Positions 53,499 to 61,702 of a stretch of DNA of 64,000 nt are shown in pieces (position 1 is the stretch's first letter; each line of letters starts with the position of its first letter). The notes beneath the pieces were generated by a model that worked only from the letters and a program-made list of their open reading frames with translations, made no database searches and was not told the DNA's origin. A program made the translations under genes and the position numbers. Source of the stretch: Comamonadaceae bacterium UBA4962 (GTDB lineage Bacteria; Pseudomonadota; Gammaproteobacteria; Burkholderiales; Burkholderiaceae_C); NCBI GenBank assembly GCA_002397315.1, contig DHAE01000007.1:148875-212874 (forward strand). Direction: 5' to 3'.

Positions 53499-56222
53499 AT
53501 GACTGCTCAGACCGACCCTCAGGCCGGAAAAACCGCTTCGTCCGCACCCGACACCGACCAGCAGGAAACGCGTGAATGGATGGACGCCCTGTCTGCCGTG
53601 ATCGACCGCGAAGGGGCCGAACGCGCCCACTTCCTGCTCGAGCAACTGCTCGAACACGCGCGCCAGAGCAGCATCGACATGCCGTTCTCCGCCAACACCG
53701 GCTACGTGAACACGATCGAGCCCAGCCAGGAGGCCCGCTGCCCCGGCAACCTCGAGATCGAGGCCCGCCTGCGCGCCTACATGCGCTGGAACGCCATGGC
53801 GATGGTGGTGAAGGCCAACCGCCACCATCCGCCCGAAGGTGGCGACCTGGGCGGGCACATCGGCTCGTTCGCATCGCTGGCCAACATGTTCGGCGCCGGC
53901 TTCAACCACTTCTGGCATGCCGAGAGCGAGAACCACGGCGGCGACCTGATCTACGTGCAGGGCCACGTCTCCCCGGGCATCTACGCGCGCGCCTATCTCG
54001 AAGGCCGCCTGTCCGAAGAGCAGCTCCTCAACTTCCGCCAGGAAGTGGACGGCAAGGGCCTGTCCAGCTATCCGCACCCGAAGCTGATGCCTGAGTTCTG
54101 GCAGTTCCCGACCGTCTCGATGGGCCTCGGCCCGCTGATGGCGATCTACCAGGCGCGGTTCCTGAAGTACCTGCATGCCCGCGGCATCGCCAACACCGAA
54201 AACCGCAAGGTCTGGGTGTTCTGCGGCGACGGCGAGATGGACGAGGTCGAATCGCTGGGCGCCATCGGCCTGGCCGCGCGCGAGAACCTCGACAACCTGG
54301 TCTTCGTGATCAACTGCAACCTGCAGCGCCTGGACGGCCCGGTGCGCGGCAACGGCAAGATCATCCAGGAGCTGGAAGGCGAATTCCGCGGCTCCGGCTG
54401 GAACGTGATCAAGCTGCTGTGGGGCAAGGGCTGGGACGACCTGCTGGCACGCGACAAGGATGGCGCGCTGCGCAAGATCATGATGGAGTGCAACGACGGC
54501 GACTACCAGTCGTTCAAGGCCAACGACGGCGCCTACGTGCGCAAGAACTTCTTCGGCCGCGATCCGCGCACGCTGAAGATGGTCGAGCACATGAGCGACG
54601 ACGAGATCTGGAACCTGCGCCGCGGCGGCCACGACGCGCAGAAGGTCTATGCGGCCTTCAAGGCGGCCAACGAGCACCAGGGCCAGCCCACCGTGCTGCT
54701 GGTGAAGACCGTCAAGGGCTTCGGCATGGGCAAGATCGGCGAGGGCAAGAACACCGTTCACCAGACCAAGAAGCTCGGCGACGAGGACATCAAGGCCTTC
54801 CGCGACCGCTTCAACATCCCGATCCCGGACAGCCAGATCGCCGACCTGCCGTTCTACAAGCCGGCCGACGACACGCCGGAAATGAAGTACCTGCACGAGC
54901 GCCGCAAGGCCCTGGGCGGCTACCTGCCGCACCGCCGTACCAAGGCCGACGAGAGCTTCACCGTGCCCTCGCTCGAGACCTTCAAGGCCGTGCTCGATCC
55001 CACGCCCGAAGGCCGCGAGATCTCCACCACGCAGGCCTATGTGCGCTTCCTCACGCAACTGCTGCGCGACCAGGCCCTGGGGCCGCGCGTGGTGCCCATC
55101 CTGGTGGACGAGGCCCGCACCTTCGGCATGGAAGGCCTGTTCCGCCAGATCGGCATCTACAACCCGCACGGTCAGCAGTACACCCCGGTCGACAAGGACC
55201 AGGTCATGTACTACAAGGAAGACAAGGCCGGCCAGATCCTGCAGGAAGGCATCAACGAGGCCGGCGGCATGTCCAGCTGGATCGCCGCGGCCACGTCGTA
55301 CAGCACGAACAACCGCATCATGGTGCCGTTCTACGTGTACTACTCGATGTTCGGCTTCCAGCGCATCGGCGACCTGGCCTGGGCGGCCGGCGACATGCAG
55401 GCGCGCGGCTTCCTGCTGGGCGGCACGTCGGGCCGTACCACGCTGAACGGCGAAGGCCTGCAGCACGAGGACGGCCACAGCCACATCCTGGCCAACACCA
55501 TCCCGAACTGCGTGAGCTACGACCCCACCTTCGCGCACGAAGTGGCGGTGATCATGCACGACGGCCTGAAGCGCATGGTCGAGCGCCAGGAAAACGTCTT
55601 CTACTACCTGACGCTGCTCAATGAGAACTACGCCATGCCCGGCCTGCAGCCCGGCACCGAAGAGCAGATCCTCAAGGGCATGTACCTGTGCAAGCAGGCG
55701 CCCGCGCTCAAGAAGGGCGCGCCGGCGGTGCAGCTGCTGGGCAGCGGCACGATCCTGCGCGAGTCGTTCGTCGCCCAGGAACTGCTGGAGAAGGACTGGG
55801 GCGTGGCCGCATCCGTGTGGAGCTGCCCGAGCTTCAACGAGCTGACCCGCGACGGGCAGGAAGCCGACCGCTGGAACCTGCTGCACCCGACCGAAACGCC
55901 GCGCCAGTCGTTCGTCGAGCAGCAGCTCGGCAAGACCGAAGGCCCCGTGGTCGCCTCGACCGACTACATGAAGGCCTACGCCGAGCAGATCCGCCCGTTC
56001 ATTCCCAAGGGTCGCACGTACAAGGTGCTGGGCACCGACGGCTTCGGCCGCAGCGACTTCCGCCGCAAGTTGCGCGAGCACTTCGAGATCGACCGCCACT
56101 ACATCGTGGTGGCCGCGCTCAAGGCCCTCGCCGAGGACGGCAAGCTGCCCGCCGCCAAGGTGGCCGAGGCCATCCAGAAGTACGGCATCCAGGCCGACAA
56201 GGTCAACCCGCTGCACGCCTGA
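53499..56222 (+). CDS. aceE: Pyruvate dehydrogenase E1 component (homodimeric)
   Basis: The 907-residue protein is the homodimeric AceE type. It shows GGDLGGHIGSF, the thiamine-diphosphate motif GDGEMDEVESLGAI...NLQRLDGPVRGN, and the second-half GEGLQHEDGHSH and NCVSYDPTFAHE. It decarboxylates pyruvate and reductively acetylates E2. The true ATG at 53499 has AAAGGAG 6 bases upstream; the frame is open further upstream but that would include the promoter. aceF follows after 21 bases. Confidence 0.97.
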   Translation: MTAQTDPQAGKTASSAPDTDQQETREWMDALSAVIDREGAERAHFLLEQLLEHARQSSIDMPFSANTGYVNTIEPSQEARCPGNLEIEARLRAYMRWNAMAMVVKANRHHPPEGGDLGGHIGSFASLANMFGAGFNHFWHAESENHGGDLIYVQGHVSPGIYARAYLEGRLSEEQLLNFRQEVDGKGLSSYPHPKLMPEFWQFPTVSMGLGPLMAIYQARFLKYLHARGIANTENRKVWVFCGDGEMDEVESLGAIGLAARENLDNLVFVINCNLQRLDGPVRGNGKIIQELEGEFRGSGWNVIKLLWGKGWDDLLARDKDGALRKIMMECNDGDYQSFKANDGAYVRKNFFGRDPRTLKMVEHMSDDEIWNLRRGGHDAQKVYAAFKAANEHQGQPTVLLVKTVKGFGMGKIGEGKNTVHQTKKLGDEDIKAFRDRFNIPIPDSQIADLPFYKPADDTPEMKYLHERRKALGGYLPHRRTKADESFTVPSLETFKAVLDPTPEGREISTTQAYVRFLTQLLRDQALGPRVVPILVDEARTFGMEGLFRQIGIYNPHGQQYTPVDKDQVMYYKEDKAGQILQEGINEAGGMSSWIAAATSYSTNNRIMVPFYVYYSMFGFQRIGDLAWAAGDMQARGFLLGGTSGRTTLNGEGLQHEDGHSHILANTIPNCVSYDPTFAHEVAVIMHDGLKRMVERQENVFYYLTLLNENYAMPGLQPGTEEQILKGMYLCKQAPALKKGAPAVQLLGSGTILRESFVAQELLEKDWGVAASVWSCPSFNELTRDGQEADRWNLLHPTETPRQSFVEQQLGKTEGPVVASTDYMKAYAEQIRPFIPKGRTYKVLGTDGFGRSDFRRKLREHFEIDRHYIVVAALKALAEDGKLPAAKVAEAIQKYGIQADKVNPLHA

Positions 56223-56243
56223 CCCCCACCGGAGACAACAAAC

Positions 56244-57950
56244 ATGGCACTGATTGACATCAAGGTCCCGGACATCGGGGATTTCGACGCCGTCGGCGTG
56301 ATCGAACTGCTCGTGAAGCCGGGCGACACGGTGAAGGCCGAGCAGTCGCTCATCACCGTGGAATCCGACAAGGCTTCCATGGAGATCCCTTCCAGCCACG
56401 CGGGCGTGGTGAAGGAGGTCAAGGTCAAGATCGGCGACCAGGTGAGCCAAGGCTCCGTGATCGTCGTGGTCGAGGCCGAAGGCGAGGACGCGCAGCCCGC
56501 GGCCGCACCGGCTCCCGCCGCTGCCGCTTCGCCGGCGCCCGCCGTGACCGAATCGCAGGCACCGGCCCCCGCACCCGCGGCGGCAGCGCCGGCTCCGGCC
56601 GCTGCCGGCCCGATCGAAGTGAAGGTGCCCGACATCGGCGACTTCAAGGACGTGGCCGTCATCGAGTTGCTCGTGAAGGTCGGCGACACGGTGAAGGCCG
56701 AGCAGTCGCTCTTCACCGTCGAATCCGACAAGGCCTCGATGGAGATCCCGTCGCCCGCCGCCGGCGTGGTGAAGGAGATCAAGATCAAGGTGGGCGACAC
56801 GGTCAACGTAGGCGACTTCGTGGCCGTGCTGGAAGGCTCTGCGCCCGCCGCTGCCGCGCCCGCGCCGGCCCCCGCTGCGGCTCCGGCTGCAGCCGCCGCC
56901 GCACCCGCTTCGCAGGCTTCGGCACCGGCACCGGCTCCTGCCGCCGCGGCGCCGTCCGCTGGCGCATCGCCCGCACCGGCTCCGGCACCGCACGCCCCGG
57001 GCGCCGCGCCCGTCGGCCTGCCGCACGCATCGCCCTCGGTGCGCAAGTTCGCGCGCGAACTGGGTGTGCCGCTGGAGGAACTCAAGGGTTCCGGCCCTAA
57101 GGGCCGCATCACGCAGGAAGACGTGCAGGCTTTCACCAAGCAGGTGATGGCCGGCGGCGTGCAGACCAAGGCCCAGGCCGCCAAGGCGCCTGCCGGCGGC
57201 GGTGGCTCCGGCGTGGGCATGGACCTGCTGCCGTGGCCGAAGGTGGACTTCGCTAAGTTCGGCGGCGTGGAGCGCAAGGACCTCTCGCGCATCAAGAAGA
57301 TCAGCGGCGCGAACCTGCACCGCAACTGGGTGATGATCCCCCACGTCACCAACAACGACGAGGCCGATATCACCGAGCTGGAAGCCTTCCGCGTCTCCAC
57401 CAACAAGGAGAACGAGAAGTCCGGCGTGAAGGTGACGATGCTCGCCTTCGTGATCAAGGCGGTGGTGGCGGCGCTCAAGAAGTTCCCCGAGTTCAACACC
57501 AGCCTGGACGGCGACACGCTCGTCTACAAGCAGTACTTCCACATCGGCTTCGCGGCGGACACGCCCAACGGCCTGGTCGTGCCGGTGCTGAAGGATGCCG
57601 ACAAGAAGGGCATCCTGCAGATCAGCCAGGAAATGGGCGAACTCGCCAAGAAGGCCCGCGACGGCAAGCTCGGCGCGGCCGACATGCAGGGCGGCTGCTT
57701 CTCGATCTCGTCGCTCGGCGGCATCGGCGGCACGCACTTCACGCCCATCATCAACGCCCCCGAAGTGGCCATCCTGGGCCTCTCGAAGGGCCAGATGAAG
57801 CCGGTGTGGGACGGCAAGCAGTTCGTGCCGCGCCTGGTGCTGCCGCTGTCGCTGTCGTACGACCACCGCGTGATCGACGGCGCATCTGCCGCGCGCTTCA
57901 ACGCCTACCTGGGCCAGGTGCTGGCGGACTACCGCCGCATCCTGCTGTAA
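56244..57950 (+). CDS. aceF: Dihydrolipoamide acetyltransferase (E2), two lipoyl domains
   Basis: The 568-residue E2 has two lipoyl domains: residues 1-78 (lipoyl-lysine K43 in ESDKASMEIPS) and about 130-200 with the same motif. Long Ala/Pro linkers separate them from a peripheral-subunit-binding domain (ASPSVRKFARELGVPLEELKGSGPKGRITQEDV) and the catalytic domain ending in SYDHRVIDGASAARF, where the histidine and aspartate act in acetyl transfer. It forms the core of the complex. Confidence 0.97.
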   Translation: MALIDIKVPDIGDFDAVGVIELLVKPGDTVKAEQSLITVESDKASMEIPSSHAGVVKEVKVKIGDQVSQGSVIVVVEAEGEDAQPAAAPAPAAAASPAPAVTESQAPAPAPAAAAPAPAAAGPIEVKVPDIGDFKDVAVIELLVKVGDTVKAEQSLFTVESDKASMEIPSPAAGVVKEIKIKVGDTVNVGDFVAVLEGSAPAAAAPAPAPAAAPAAAAAAPASQASAPAPAPAAAAPSAGASPAPAPAPHAPGAAPVGLPHASPSVRKFARELGVPLEELKGSGPKGRITQEDVQAFTKQVMAGGVQTKAQAAKAPAGGGGSGVGMDLLPWPKVDFAKFGGVERKDLSRIKKISGANLHRNWVMIPHVTNNDEADITELEAFRVSTNKENEKSGVKVTMLAFVIKAVVAALKKFPEFNTSLDGDTLVYKQYFHIGFAADTPNGLVVPVLKDADKKGILQISQEMGELAKKARDGKLGAADMQGGCFSISSLGGIGGTHFTPIINAPEVAILGLSKGQMKPVWDGKQFVPRLVLPLSLSYDHRVIDGASAARFNAYLGQVLADYRRILL

Positions 57951-57963
57951 AGGAGCTGATCCC

Positions 57964-59817
57964 ATGGCAGTGATCGACATCAAGGTACCCGACATCGGTG
58001 ATTTCTCCGAAGTGGGCGTGATCGAAGTGCTGGTGAAAGCCGGCGACACCATCCGGGTGGAACAGAGCCTCATCACCGTCGAATCCGACAAGGCATCGAT
58101 GGAAATTCCGTCGAGCCATGCCGGCGTCGTCCAGGAGGTGAAGGTGAAGGTCGGCGACAAGGTCGCCGAAGGCTCGGTGGTGCTGACGCTGGAGGCCGCC
58201 GACGCGGCCGCCGCTTCGGCATCGGCACCGGCGCCTGCCTCCGCACCTGCGGCGGCGCCTGCCCAGGCTGCTGCGCCGGCCCCCCAGGCCGCGGCGGCAC
58301 CCGCGCCCGCCGCCGCGAACTTCGGCGGCAATGCCGACGTCGAGTGCGACGTGCTGGTGCTGGGCGGCGGCCCCGGCGGCTACAGCGCCGCGTTCCGCGC
58401 GGCCGACCTGGGTTTGAAGGTCGTCATCGTCGAGCGTTATTCGACGCTGGGCGGCGTCTGCCTGAACGTGGGCTGCATCCCGTCCAAGGCGCTGCTGCAC
58501 GTGGCGGCGGTGATCGACGAGGTGAGCCACCTCAAGGCGGCCGGCATCGAGTTCGGCGCTCCCAAGGTGGACATCGACACCCTGCGCGGCCACAAGGAAA
58601 AGGTCATCGGCAAGCTGACCGGCGGCCTGGCCGCCATGGCCAAGATGCGCAAGGTGACCACCGTGCGCGGCGTGGGCCAGTTCGTGGGTGCCAACCACCT
58701 CGAAGTGGAGGAAACCACCGGCGCCAAGGGCCAGGAGAAGACGGGCAGCAAGAAGGTCGTGGCGTTCAAGCGCGCGATCATCGCCGCCGGCTCGCAGGCG
58801 GTGCACCTGCCGTTCATGCCCAACGATCCGCGGGTGGTCGACTCGACCGGCGCGCTGGAGCTGAAGGAAGTGCCGAAGCGCATGCTGATCCTCGGCGGCG
58901 GCATCATCGGCCTGGAGATGGGCACCGTCTATTCCACGCTGGGCGCGCGCCTGGACGTGGTCGAGATGATGGACGGCCTGATGCAGGGTGCCGACCGCGA
59001 TCTGGTCAAGGTGTGGCAGAAGATGAACGCCCACCGCTTCGACCACATCATGCTCAAGACCAAGACCGTCGGCGCCGAAGCGACGCCCGAAGGCATCAAG
59101 GTGACGTTCGCCGCGGCGGAAGAGGGTGGCAAGGCGCCCGAGCCGCAGGTGTACGACCTGGTGCTGCAGGCCGTGGGCCGCACGCCCAACGGCAAGAAGA
59201 TCGGCGCGGAGAAGGCCGGCGTGGCCGTCACGGACCGCGGCTTCATCGGCGTGGACGTGCAGATGCGCACCAACGTGCCGCACATCTTCGCCATCGGCGA
59301 CATCGTGGGCCAGCCCATGCTGGCGCACAAGGCGGTGCACGAAGCGCACGTGGCGGCCGAAGTCATCGCCGGCGAACTCACGGGCGACAAGGCGCTGGCT
59401 TCTGCCGCGTTCAACGCCCGTGTGATCCCGAGCGTGGCCTATACCGACCCCGAAGTGGCATGGGTGGGCCTGACCGAGGACCAGGCCAAGGCCCAGGGCA
59501 TCAAGGTCAAGAAGGGCCTGTTCCCGTGGACGGCCTCCGGCCGCGCCATCGCCAACGGCCGCGACGAAGGCGTCACCAAGCTGCTGTTCGACGATTCGCC
59601 CGAGGCCCATGGCCACGGCAGGATCCTGGGCGGCGGCATCGTGGGCACCCACGCCGGCGACATGATCGGCGAGATCGCGCTGGCGATCGAGATGGGCGCG
59701 GATGCGGTGGACATCGGCAAGACGATCCACCCCCACCCCACGCTGGGCGAGAGCATCGGCATGGCGGCGGAAATCGCGCATGGCTCCTGCACGGACGTGC
59801 CGCCGCAGAAGAAGTGA
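57964..59817 (+). CDS. lpdA: Dihydrolipoamide dehydrogenase (E3) with N-terminal lipoyl domain
   Basis: The 617-residue E3 carries its own lipoyl domain (residues 1-78, K43 in ESDKASMEIPS) and Ala/Pro linker before the flavoenzyme. The enzyme part has VLVLGGGPGGYSAAFRAADLG, the redox cysteines in GGVCLNVGCIPSKALLH, and the C-terminal HPHPTLGES base. This fused-lipoyl E3 is known in several betaproteobacteria. It reoxidises dihydrolipoamide with NAD+. It begins 13 bases after aceF. Confidence 0.97.
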   Translation: MAVIDIKVPDIGDFSEVGVIEVLVKAGDTIRVEQSLITVESDKASMEIPSSHAGVVQEVKVKVGDKVAEGSVVLTLEAADAAAASASAPAPASAPAAAPAQAAAPAPQAAAAPAPAAANFGGNADVECDVLVLGGGPGGYSAAFRAADLGLKVVIVERYSTLGGVCLNVGCIPSKALLHVAAVIDEVSHLKAAGIEFGAPKVDIDTLRGHKEKVIGKLTGGLAAMAKMRKVTTVRGVGQFVGANHLEVEETTGAKGQEKTGSKKVVAFKRAIIAAGSQAVHLPFMPNDPRVVDSTGALELKEVPKRMLILGGGIIGLEMGTVYSTLGARLDVVEMMDGLMQGADRDLVKVWQKMNAHRFDHIMLKTKTVGAEATPEGIKVTFAAAEEGGKAPEPQVYDLVLQAVGRTPNGKKIGAEKAGVAVTDRGFIGVDVQMRTNVPHIFAIGDIVGQPMLAHKAVHEAHVAAEVIAGELTGDKALASAAFNARVIPSVAYTDPEVAWVGLTEDQAKAQGIKVKKGLFPWTASGRAIANGRDEGVTKLLFDDSPEAHGHGRILGGGIVGTHAGDMIGEIALAIEMGADAVDIGKTIHPHPTLGESIGMAAEIAHGSCTDVPPQKK

Positions 59818-59867
59818 TACTGCGAGCGGTGCCGCCCTGGTCGGGGTGGCACGGCGGTCTGACTCCG

Positions 59868-59893
59868 AAGGCAGCTCCGGCTGCCTTTTTTCT
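59868..59893 (+). terminator. Intrinsic terminator of the aceE-aceF-lpdA operon
   Basis: AAGGCAGC-TCCG-GCTGCCTT forms an 8-bp stem with a tetraloop and runs into TTTTTCTTG, 50 bases after the lpdA stop. Confidence 0.85.
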
Positions 59894-59935
59894 TGCCCGG
59901 ACCTCAGGCGCTCGCTGCGGTCAGCACGGCTGCGC

Positions 59936-59994
59936 TTGCATTTGCGCAAATTTCTATACAGAATAATCGCTGCACCCAGCATTGTTTGTATAAA
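59936..59994 (+). promoter_or_regulatory. AT-rich promoter/operator region of hipA
   Basis: The segment before hipA is far richer in A/T than its surroundings. It holds the palindrome TTTGCGCAAA (59941-59950), an inverted pair TATACA (59955-59960) and TGTATA (59987-59992), and TATAAA (59989-59994) only 12 bases from the hipA ATG. One of these repeats may be the operator for the HipB-like protein. No single promoter is convincing. Confidence 0.4.
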
Positions 59995-60005
59995 AAAACG
60001 CTGAA

Positions 60006-61328
60006 ATGTTTCCGCATTGCACATTGCAGATCCATCGCCAGGGCCGGTGGCACGATGCCGCCACCGTCGCCCTGTGGGGTGATGCGGACCAGGGCTGGCG
60101 CTGCAAGACCTATGCAGGCTATGAGGCCGACTGGTCAGTCGATTACTTCGGCCGCAACGATGCGCATGCGCTCACCTGCCGCTGGCCTGTGGGCCTGGAG
60201 GCGCTGGAGTCGCCCCACTGGCCGGTTTTCCTGATCGACATGCTGCCCCAGGGCTTCGGCCGCGCCGAGCTGCTGCGGCGCCTGGGATTGCCGGTGTCGT
60301 CCGAACAACCGGCCGACTGGCCCCTGCTGCTGGCAGGCGCCGGCAACCCCATCGGGCACCTGCGTGTGAAAGAAGCTGCCGTCGCGCTTGTGGATGCAGC
60401 CCAGGGTGCCGCATCGGGGCCCTCCGGATTTTCCGACGAGGAGGTGTCCGACCGCGTGGAAGCCTTCAGCGAGTATCTGGCCGCGCACGGGTTGTTCGTC
60501 GCCGGCTCGTCGGGCGTGCAGGGCGAATGGCCCAAGCTGCTGCTCACGCGCGGCCGCGACGGCCTGCTGTACCTGGACCACACGCTGCCCGACGAGCAGG
60601 CCCAGGCGCATTACATCGTCAAGTTCAGCCGGGGCGGCGACGAGCGGCTGGCGCAGATCCTGCGGCACGAGCCGGTCTACATGGATCTGGCCCGCCACCT
60701 GGGCCTGCGGGTCTTCGCGCCGCTCACGCTCGCCCGGCGCGGTGGCGGACGGGTATTGTTCATCCCGCGTTTCGATCGGCGGGTGGACGACGGCGGCCGG
60801 GTCACCCGGCTCGCGCAGGAAAGCATCGCATCGCTCACCGGCCGTTCCGGCTTCGACGGCGTGCCCTCGCACGACGAAGTCTGCCGCCAACTGGTGGTGC
60901 ATTGCACCGATCCGCAGGCCCAGGTGCTTGAGTACCTGCGGCGTGACGTGGCCAACATCGCCTTGGGCAACAAGGACAACCACGCACGCAACACCGCACT
61001 GCAGCGCGACTGGAACGGCAATGTCGCGCTGTCGCCGCTGTTCGATTTCGCGCCCATGTACCTGCACCCGGATGGCATCGCGCGCCGGATCCGCTGGGAG
61101 GGCAACGACGGCGGCCAGCCGGACTGGCACCGGGTGATCGAGTCCGTATGCGCAGCAGCCGGCCCTGCGCTGAACGCCGACGTGCTGCTGAACGGCCTGC
61201 AGACCATGGCAGAACCATTGGCGCACATTGCGGAGCGGGGCGTGCACCTGGGGCTGGAGCCCGACGTGCACGCCCACCTCCAGCCCGGTGTGAATGCCAT
61301 GGCCGAGCGCCTGTTGCGCCTGAGGTAA
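60006..61328 (+). CDS. hipA: HipA-like serine/threonine kinase toxin
   Basis: The 440-residue protein is a type II toxin-antitoxin HipA homologue. It has an N-terminal domain, the phosphate-loop-like region SSGVQGEWPKLLLT, KFSRGGDERL, the catalytic segment ALGNKDNHARN (D324), and the metal-binding DFAPMYL that follows LSPLF. HipA kinases phosphorylate targets such as glutamyl-tRNA synthetase and induce dormancy. The HipB-like gene follows it instead of preceding it as in E. coli. The AT-rich upstream region suggests horizontal acquisition. Confidence 0.82.
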   Translation: MFPHCTLQIHRQGRWHDAATVALWGDADQGWRCKTYAGYEADWSVDYFGRNDAHALTCRWPVGLEALESPHWPVFLIDMLPQGFGRAELLRRLGLPVSSEQPADWPLLLAGAGNPIGHLRVKEAAVALVDAAQGAASGPSGFSDEEVSDRVEAFSEYLAAHGLFVAGSSGVQGEWPKLLLTRGRDGLLYLDHTLPDEQAQAHYIVKFSRGGDERLAQILRHEPVYMDLARHLGLRVFAPLTLARRGGGRVLFIPRFDRRVDDGGRVTRLAQESIASLTGRSGFDGVPSHDEVCRQLVVHCTDPQAQVLEYLRRDVANIALGNKDNHARNTALQRDWNGNVALSPLFDFAPMYLHPDGIARRIRWEGNDGGQPDWHRVIESVCAAAGPALNADVLLNGLQTMAEPLAHIAERGVHLGLEPDVHAHLQPGVNAMAERLLRLR

Positions 61329-61386
61329 CCCGCATCACCCACGACGATCGCAACGCCAACGACCACCGCATTTCCGGCAACATCCC

Positions 61387-61689
61387 ATGGACAAACGCTA
61401 CAAGCCGCTTTCGCCGCCCGAACAACTCGCGCAGCGCCGCCACGCCATCGAAGAAGTGCTGGCCCACCCGGAGTGGTCGCTGGCCGAATCCGTGCGCCAT
61501 CTGAAAACCGGCCTGCGCCTGACCAGTGCGGAACTGGCCAGAGTCGCAGGCATTTCCCAGAAAACGCTGCTGGATATCGAACAGGGGCGCAGCCCGGGCA
61601 CGGTGCAGACCCTCAACCGGATCCTGGGCGTGGTGGGCCTGAAGCTGGGCGTGGTGCGCATGGAGCGCCCACCAGGCCCAGCCCGCTGA
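61387..61689 (+). CDS. HipB-like XRE-family antitoxin
   Basis: The 100-residue protein has a Cro/C1-type helix-turn-helix at about residues 44-65 (LTSAELARVAGISQKTLLDIEQG). A ~40-residue N-terminal region precedes it, longer than in HipB. It probably binds and neutralises the adjacent HipA and represses the operon. It lies 58 bases after hipA on the same strand. The stop is 13 bases before the convergent phosphatase gene's 3' end. Confidence 0.75.
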   Translation: MDKRYKPLSPPEQLAQRRHAIEEVLAHPEWSLAESVRHLKTGLRLTSAELARVAGISQKTLLDIEQGRSPGTVQTLNRILGVVGLKLGVVRMERPPGPAR

Positions 61690-61702
61690 CCGGCCCCGGG
61701 GT

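Noticed and set aside
53403..58331. A 1642-codon open frame antisense to aceE, aceF and lpdA
   Set aside because: It mirrors the real genes' GC-rich third positions, has no recognisable domains and no promoter; similar antisense frames occur opposite most genes here.
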